Below, piece after piece: positions 57,711 through 64,000 of a DNA stretch of 64,000 nucleotides. The stretch is from the NCBI RefSeq assembly GCF_018873765.1, contig NC_057922.1:13963563-14027562 (forward strand). Direction: 5' to 3'. The position numbers were made by a program, and so were the translations under genes. The stretch's first letter is position 1; the number at the start of each line of letters is the position of its first letter. This DNA comes from Telopea speciosissima (lineage: Eukaryota; Streptophyta; Magnoliopsida; Proteales; Proteaceae). Under the pieces are notes generated by a model. The model saw nothing but the letters and a program-made list of their open reading frames with translations. It had not been told where the DNA came from and searched no databases.

Positions 57711-57870
57711 TACTAGCTTAGTGGTTAAGTATATATATCACGGGATGGAAAACCTGTGGGTTCGTAAACGAGGGTATGTTCTTGTGAAGGCTTGCTGACG
57801 CTCCTTGATTTCATTTTCTCTTAGTAGGGTTGGTTTGTATCTTCAGAAGCCAACTACGAAGAGCATTTAT
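57711..57870 (+). mobile_element. Possible tRNA-derived SINE
   Basis: Box A-like TAGCTTAGTGGTTAAGT and box B-like GGGTTCGTAAACG lie 40 bp apart, as in tRNA-derived SINEs. No target duplication or tail found. Confidence 0.4.
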
Positions 57871-58082
57871 TGGGTTAGGTGTGAATCAACCATGAAACAC
57901 TGGGATTGCAAGTAGTTGGCCCGTGTAAAACTATTAGGTTTGTTATGAGTTCGACACGATTCTCCATTGAGTGTGTCTGTGTGTGAGATTGTAATGGTTT
58001 GGATGTTGTCTTGAATAGTAAAAATTCTAATTCGTGCGAGGTTGTAAATGTAGGTAATTATCGAACCCCGGCCGGCGAGTAC

Positions 58083-58174
58083 CCAGTGAGGCATCCAACT
58101 GCGAGGTCTGACCCCACCTCGGCGCACAACTCAGCATGCACAGAGCAGCCCTGCTGTTGGATGCCTCACTGGGC
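58083..58174. repeat. GC-rich inverted repeat
   Basis: CCCAGTGAGGCATCCAAC (58083-58100) recurs perfectly in inverse at about 58157-58174, separated by 56 nt, inside a GC-rich patch (58060-58340) in otherwise AT-rich DNA. Confidence 0.65.
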
Positions 58175-59070
58175 AGGGTGCTTGCTGAAGAGGAGTTCGA
58201 TCCATGCTAGACATGCCGTCCTACGTTCTAACACTGGCGTGCAAAATGATCGCTGCGCCCGTGGTCACTTCCGGGGTTTCAAGGGATGCGGTGGTTATTT
58301 TGTGTGCCCCTATATTAGGGCGTAGGAGCGACGTGCGCAGCGCAGTCGGATGGCAATCTCTTTCCCCAGTTTCCGATAAATTGGTGGTATACACCGATCA
58401 GAAGGCTTAACATAGGAGGGGAAGAGGGTTTTTTCCAAAAGGGGAGGAGAGAGGAAGACAACCTTTTCCATTTTTTTTTGGGTAAAGTGATTTTGAGTGT
58501 TTTTAATTGCCAGGAATTAAAAGTGTCAATTTAGAGCCGGAACTAAAACCCAAATTTGCCATTTAAAACGAAATGAATCAAATCGAAAAAAATAGGGGTG
58601 TTTGGGTCATCTCATAGGCAGCCCCCCCCCCCCCCCCCTCCCTTATGAAATGATCAAAACCCCCTGTTTTTACTGGGTTGGAGGAGAGCCAGGTCCTCCT
58701 AATGTTCTTGATTTAAATAAATTTTTTTTTTCCCAATCCCATTGAAGGGTCTTACATCAGTGTTGACTCTTGTTTTTGAGCTTTTATTTCAAGATCAAAG
58801 AACCTTTGTGTCTATAGTATTGCTAAATGGTATCTCTTGTTTACCCAAAGGGGGTTGTGGGTGTCTTCATTTTCATTTTCAGAAGACCTATTTTGGATTA
58901 TATCTTACTACTTTTCATAGTAGTTGCAGCAGTAAAATTCTTGCTTTGCCTAAAAAACAAAATTTCCCATCGAAGGGTCAGATGGGTGAACACGTGAAGA
59001 TATTATCTCCTCGCCAGGTGGAGCTGGACATCCATACAAGAACCACACAAACTACCAAACACCGCACATA

Positions 59071-59071
59071 A

Positions 59072-59109
<38 letters not shown>
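59071..59109 (+). repeat. (GA)n microsatellite in the SCPL 5' region
   Basis: About 16 GA units, roughly 90 bp before the start codon; GA-repeats are binding sites for plant BPC/GAGA-binding factors. Confidence 0.8.
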
Positions 59110-59112
<3 letters not shown>

Positions 59113-59200
59113 GTTACAATAATTGAAAGAGACATATTTATATCACTTTTCCAATCTTTGGTTCTACTCTCCGGTTATACCAAAGGGAGAAGTGAGAGAG

Positions 59201-59328
59201 ATGGGAGGCGCAAAGAAGCTGTTGCTGTGCTTCACTCTGTTCCTTATACAGCTACTACAACTTTACTCAGCAATAGTCGAGCATCTTCCAGGGTTTCAAG
59301 ATCCTCTTCCCTTTGAAATGGAAACCGG
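59201..59328 (+). CDS. SCPL exon 1 (signal peptide)
   Basis: ATG at 59201 after GTGAGAGAG; ends GAAACCGG|GTATGA, 42 codons plus two bases. Confidence 0.88.
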
Positions 59329-62300
59329 GTATGATATAGATATTAACTTTGCTTTGGGCTTAGGATACTAGCCCCCTCCCCCCACCCCCCCCCCCCCCCC
59401 AAAAAAAATAAAATTGTACAGTAATTTTTTTTTTGGATAGGTCTTACTCTATGTATCTTTTATCTCCTTTAGTTTCTTGTCCGGCCCAGTTCCCCAATCC
59501 CTCTAATAGGAAGGATACAATAACCATCCTACACCTACCCAGGTGGGGTTCACCCCTTATTAGAGGGATTGGGGAACTGGACCGGGAGCTACAACTAGAA
59601 ATTGTGTTCCACGTAAGATGGTTATAACTTATTAATGTCATCATAATTTGTTACACCAAGATTCTCCTTCTTGAAAAAAAAGTGATTCGCTTTTTACAAA
59701 TTTATTATTCAACTAGGTACCGTTCTCTATTCCTTAAATTGCTAATATATTTACAAATTTAATATTCTTTTATAGGAAAAAAAATATTAATCTATCGTGT
59801 GTTTCTTGTGTCTAGACGTACGACCCCACGCAAATTCGTGCTCTTCTTAACCCCACATTGATCAAGTATTACACAACCCGATAGCGATCTATTGCACAAA
59901 TTTTTTTGTTTTTTCACGAAATGTCATTTTAACCTTTTTTGTTTTGTTGATAGAAAGTCCTTTTAACTTATGAAACTATAATGAATGGGTCTCGGCAATG
60001 GGCATGCATGTTTAATAATTGGATTAATTCCTCTTCATTTAGGTACATCGGTTTTGGGGAATCGGAGGAAGTGCAGCTTTTTTACTATTTTGTAAAGTCG
60101 GAGAAAAATCCAGAAGAAGACCCTATTATGATTTGGCTCACAGGAGGTCCAAGCTGCTCCTCTTTAAGTGCCTTCTTCTTTGAAAACGGTTGGTTAATTA
60201 ATTTTCAGTTTAAAATTTTTTTTTTTGTTATAATGGTTTTGTTAGTGTAATTCTTGTATGGCATGTAACTTTTATTTAAGGGAAAAAAAACGCTAACTTA
60301 TTATGTGGTTCTTGCACTTGGACACATGACAATGTGTTTCTACAGTTCAGCATCTCAACTGATCCCTGTCGCGTGTTTTCATTAGTCCCTATGCTGATAT
60401 AGATTTATGATCTTAACTCCAAGTACTGTTTCAAAAATTTGAAATCAATTCAATTGACTTAGCCGATTTGGATCTAATTTATTCAAATCAATCAATTCGA
60501 ATCAGAATCAAAACCTGATCCTAAATTTGAACGTTCGGTTGTGACCGATTCTAGAGTTTTGGGAAATGATATCCACTCTTAAACTCTGATAGCGACAAGA
60601 ACCTTACATATTGAATACATAAATTAATTGAAAACTTGAAATAATAATAATAATAAAATTTTTTTTTGGGTGGAATTGAGTATGGTGCATTTATGGTTGT
60701 AGGCCCACTTAATTTTGCTATGGCACAGTACAACGGTGACCTACCCAGACTCATTGTGAATCCAGAGTCATGGACCAAGGTTGGTATTAATTACTCTTAT
60801 TACCACAGAGAGGCACACTTTTCAGTATCTATTGATTGGATTTATCTTTTTCTTTCTGACTTTAGATTATATTGTATTTGGGAGGAAGATCGCTGACAGA
60901 TGTTGTGTGTAGGCGTGTACCTGAGCCCAAACAACCTGACGGGAAAAGATTATCGCACTCGCCTAAAAAGGTGGAAAGGTCTAACGGTGCAGCAATCTTT
61001 TTGTGCCGGATTGTGTTTGGGCGTAGGTACATGCCCACACACAGCACTGATTTAGCGTTCTTTTTCCCATTATATTTTTTTGTCCTTCTAGGTGTCACTA
61101 TGCTTAAGAAAGTGTAATGTTTCACTATATGCCATTTGATTTGGGCTAGTGCAAGTGATAGAAAACCCACATAATTCTCAATGGTTAAATTTTAGTCTAA
61201 AATAAGTTAAGAAAGTTGCTCAAACTCTGATTCAAAGTTTTAGTAAAATTACCAAAATGCTAGAAGGCAGTTGGTATAACGCAAGTCCAAGGGAAGGTCA
61301 GTGGTTCGATCCCCCTAGCCTTCACATTCTTGCAGTAGTAATTGGTTGTTGTAATATTGAATTAAGTGTCCTAGTGGGCCCCTTGCTTGCCCTCTGTAGG
61401 TCTTGTCTTACCCTTGTGGGTCTCTATGTGCCCACACAGTGGGTCTTGAAGACTTGAACTTGTATCAAAATGGAGATGAATTTAAAATACAAAATGACAT
61501 CATCAATAGTAATTTTAGAAATTAGTTATTCTCTCTATTCGTTTTAAGTTGAAATTGTACTAATGAGATGCTTTCATGGTCTTCTATCACATGGACTAAT
61601 CAATGTATTGTTAGGTGGCAAATAGTGAAGTGTTAAATTTCACAAAGCATAGTGACAGGGATGAAAACCGTTTTTTTAATTAATTGAATAATATTATTTT
61701 ATATATTGAGTACCAGGTGACTAGCATTATTTATCTAGATTCACCTGTTGGAACTGGATTCTCCTACAACACAACATTGGCAGGTTCTATTACTGGCGAC
61801 TTTGAAGCATCTAAAATGGTATACCAGTTCATTACAAAGGTATGTAAAGGATACCCAATTCAATTATAAGGTCCTTGGTTATTTGGATAGTATACATCCC
61901 ATAACCAATGAAAATGTATTGTTAACATAAAAGTTTATATTATAAACAGATGAAAATGTATTTTCATCACTAAGTTTGAAGGACCAAGTTTTCCTCATAA
62001 CTCAGGGTGGAAGAAGGCGGGAGGGGGTATTAGGAGGACATTTTGGAAACATATTAAAATCCTATACAGGTTTGTGAACCCTAGAATGGTGGATGAACCG
62101 TCCTCTATCGGTGGAATTACTCCCAAGGTATAATAGAATAATAAGGGCATGGTTTCACTAGATAGTTCACATAGAGGGTTTTTCTCCCCTTTTGGGGGAA
62201 TTTCAAATATCTGTCACATGGTAATTTGGATGAGACTCAAAATTTTGAGCAAGTAGAATCCAAAGTCCACCCGCTCATATGTCAAATTTCAGTTCAGATG

Positions 62301-64000
62301 GAATTGCCTGGTCAAATGGCAAACTAATGCCTTGCAAAGGATGCAAGCCATTAATAGTTGAATAACTGAAAAATACAATTAGGAACTATGTGAAGGTGCC
62401 TGCACAAAGATGCAAGGACATACATGATTGGGCTATTCGATTTAATTTAACTATAAAATTTGACATGTAATTGATACAAAACGTGTACATATAATCCAAC
62501 AGCCGTTGCTCAAAATGGTGGACCTTGTGGATAAGCTAACTTGAATAGGGTCATGTAAATGAAATTTTGTTTTCACATATTTATTATATGAGACAACATA
62601 CGTGTAACCATGTATGTGGACAATCATGAGTTATAATCATCCTACGTGATATAGAAAAAACAAAAATTGTATATAAGATAAAAGATTATCATATTGTTGA
62701 ATTTTTCACTGCTGAAAGTAAACCCCCCCCCCTTTATTGTATGAATTTACCACTGGTTTTTAGAATTGTTATCCCCTCTAATTCGCTGTCCCCTTCAATT
62801 CTTCCAATTCTTCACATTTGGGGGGGGGGGGGCAGAAATGACCACCCTACCTCTGCCCGAAAACACTGCCCAAGGTGGGTTCCACTCCCCCCTATTAGAG
62901 GAATTGAAGGTGCCCGCAAATTAGAGATGATAATTATTCTCAGTTATATATATATATATATGCAACATAGTCATGGTGATAGACCGGTGTAACCAACCGT
63001 AGTTGCACCAAGGAAAACCCTTATTATATTCTATCGTTGGACTCAAAGTCCTAAGACAGTTATTATAATATGAAGTAACACTGCCCTGAAACTATCATTA
63101 ACCTAATTAAATCACTCTTGTCTTTTTCCCTCATTGTCGAACTTAAGTCTCCTCTTCAATATACATTTTCCGTTTGCAGTGGATGATCGACCACCCACAA
63201 TTTCTGACGAATCCTTTCTACATGGGTGGAAATTCATATTCCGGCAAGATCGTGCCAGTCGTTACTCAAGAAATATCAGATGGTAATTCTCTTTTTCTTC
63301 TGTTTTTTCTCCCTTTTACCTGGGTTATCCTTTCCCTTACTTAGGCTGTGTTTGGTATGCATTCTTCGAATGCATTCTAGGTCAATTTCGCATTCTCACA
63401 TGATAAAAACAACTATTTTTATCACCCAAAAATACAAAATTGACCTACAATGCATACCAAAACAACCCCCCTAACATGCGATTTTAAATTTTGTTGCACT
63501 GCTTTCAGGCAATGAAGCTGGTATCCAACCGTATATCAATCTTAAAGTAAGTTCTGCATTATATTATGTGGCTTTTTTTTTTTTAATAGGTCCTACTCTA
63601 TTCTATTCTAAGGGGAAGGGAAGGTGTGAACTAGGAGGCTTGAACCCAGGACCTTCCTGATAGCAATGGAATTTTACGCACCACAAAGCTACCAAGTGTG
63701 CTAGACATTTGTTCATTTATGTGGGTTGTTTGTTCAGTCTTTCTCCATATAATTAATTTACAAGAAATAAAATTGGAGCATCAAGTTATGACTAATGGTT
63801 TCCTTCAATTAAAAATAGGGCTTAGATAGAAGTTTATGATAATTGATAACCACCAAATAGGTAGTTAACATCAATAGATTATGGTTAATTACCAAACGGT
63901 TTGTGGTTTGGAAATGTTTTTCAGGGATATGTACTTGGAAATCCTGTGACAGATCCATTTTATGACATCAACAAAGTAGTGCCATTTGCTCATGGCATGG
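59201..64000 (+). CDS. Serine carboxypeptidase-like protein (SCPL clade I type), N-terminal part
   Basis: Exons 59201-59328, 60043-60188, 60703-60779, 61717-61839, 63180-63282, 63509-63546 and 63925-64000 (runs off the edge) join in frame to 230 codons. Residues 1-25 are a signal peptide ([18 protein letters not shown]), so the protein is secretory or vacuolar. The mature start [12 protein letters not shown] and [16 protein letters not shown] are typical of SCPL acyltransferases/peptidases of family S10. The substrate/oxyanion block reads [10 protein letters not shown], with Ser80 where the family has Gly (GGPGCSS). [14 protein letters not shown] follows. The nucleophile Ser177 is in GGNSYSG, where Asp or Glu usually precedes it. 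The catalytic Asp and His are beyond the window. It could be a neofunctionalised acyltransferase or a decaying copy. Exon-intron layout is that of plant SCPL genes. Confidence 0.9.
59479..59587. mobile_element. Hairpin MITE in SCPL intron 1
   Basis: Arms 59479-59508 and 59558-59587 pair over about 27 of 30 positions (core TTCCCCAATCCCTCTAATA). It shares ACC-AGGTGGGGTTC-ACCCCT-ATTAGAGG sequence with the element at 62761-62940. Confidence 0.6.
60043..60188 (+). CDS. SCPL exon 2
   Basis: [20 protein letters not shown] to FFFENG; acceptor ATTTAG|GTACAT, donor AACG|GTTGGT. Contains the GGPSCSS variant. Confidence 0.9.
60703..60779 (+). CDS. SCPL exon 3
   Basis: [26 protein letters not shown]; acceptor TTGTAG, donor AAG|GTTGGT. 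Confidence 0.9.
60891..61056. mobile_element. Hairpin MITE in SCPL intron 3
   Basis: Left arm CGCTGACAGATGTTGTG...GTACCTGAGCCCAAACA (60891-60935) and right arm (61003-61056) are inverse copies with scattered changes. Confidence 0.55.
61259..61465 (+). mobile_element. Possible tRNA-derived SINE in SCPL intron 3
   Basis: A perfect box B, GGTTCGATCCCC (about 61305-61316), about 30 bp after a box A-like AGGCAGTTGGTATAACG. It is followed by a CT-rich body. Not a tRNA gene because no cloverleaf forms. Confidence 0.5.
61717..61839 (+). CDS. SCPL exon 4
   Basis: 41 codons, [20 protein letters not shown] to MVYQFITK; acceptor TACCAG, donor AAG|GTATGT. Confidence 0.92.
62761..62940. mobile_element. 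Hairpin MITE in SCPL intron 4
   Basis: Arms at 62761-62810 and 62893-62940 are inverted copies (core GAATTGAAGG and AATTAGAG), with a poly-G run (62820-62832) inside. Same family as the intron 1 hairpin. Confidence 0.55.
63180..63282 (+). CDS. SCPL exon 5 (catalytic Ser)
   Basis: [34 protein letters not shown]; acceptor TTGCAG, donor GATG|GTAATT. Ser177 is in NSYSG. Confidence 0.92.
63343..63475. mobile_element. Short MITE in SCPL intron 5
   Basis: Ends GGCTGTGTTTGGTATGCATT and, inverted, GGGGTTGTTTTGGTATGCATT, with a shared GGTCAATTT arm. The terminus type is common in plant MITEs; superfamily uncertain. Confidence 0.5.
63509..63546 (+). CDS. SCPL exon 6
   Basis: [13 protein letters not shown]; acceptor TTTCAG, donor AAA|GTAAGT. 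Confidence 0.9.
63572..63716 (-). mobile_element. tRNA-derived SINE in SCPL intron 6
   Basis: On the minus strand: box A-like TGGTAGCTTTGTGGT, box B-like GGTCCTGGGTTCAAGCC, and a 3' A-tail of 13. Flanked by TTATGTGG at 63564-63571 and 63717-63724. Confidence 0.75.
63925..64000 (+). CDS. SCPL exon 7 (cut by window edge)
   Basis: [25 protein letters not shown]; acceptor TTTCAG. Continues right. Confidence 0.9.

Noticed and set aside
58742..59071. A 109-codon frame upstream of the SCPL gene
   Set aside because: No recognisable domain, and it lies in the likely SCPL promoter next to a GA microsatellite.
61300..61320. A possible tRNA gene because of the perfect box B
   Set aside because: No acceptor or anticodon stems can be formed around it; a SINE explains it better.

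Overview
The window is nuclear DNA of a flowering plant, apparently not a grass; the species cannot be fixed from the sequence. Two and a half host genes are recognisable, all with canonical GT-AG introns: (1) on the minus strand, the first six coding exons of a SHOOT GRAVITROPISM 2 (SGR2)-type DDHD phospholipase, starting at 38470 and leaving the window on the left; (2) on the plus strand, a complete seven-exon two-KH-domain RNA-binding protein with a long Pro/Gln/Tyr/Gly-rich tail (46655-56743); (3) on the plus strand, the first seven exons of a serine carboxypeptidase-like (SCPL) acyltransferase-type protein (59201 to the right edge).

The left 38 kb lies inside the SGR2-like gene. Its intron 3 spans 6932-37385 (about 30.5 kb) and is packed with insertions: a nearly complete endogenous pararetrovirus (about 7396-14590) of florendovirus-like layout, with promoter, primer-binding site, a 1260-codon capsid/movement/protease/RT frame and a 518-codon ORF2; an old Ty1/Copia element A (15119-31561) that itself contains two younger Copia elements, B (16079-21603) and C (23927-29732), each with its own LTRs and 5-bp target duplication; a LINE tail split by a hAT element; and two RTE-clade pieces. 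Intron 6 holds a LINE split by a 3.3-kb pol-less LTR element (1674-4953).

Between the SGR2-like and KH genes (39.2-46.3 kb) lie three non-autonomous Mutator-like elements with 9-bp duplications, two of which abut exactly, a small G-box-bearing MITE and a LINE fragment. The KH gene introns contain a Stowaway-like MITE and a decayed Copia remnant. The SCPL introns hold a SINE with an 8-bp target duplication, a tRNA-like element and three hairpin MITEs.

The most interesting system-level signal is that the pol-less LTR element and Copia B share, just downstream of the primer-binding site, a stem-loop with a compensatory base-pair change, plus an array of ATCGAT-flanked CAGGGTTTT/AAAACCCTG hairpins. 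This looks like a conserved RNA structure by which a defective element could use a partner's proteins. Other points are the ordering of domains in the pararetroviral polyprotein, the ATGA overlap linking its two ORFs, a dense TGACG cluster upstream of its TATA box, and a host gene whose exons remain intact around about 36 kb of insertions, mostly in the sense orientation.
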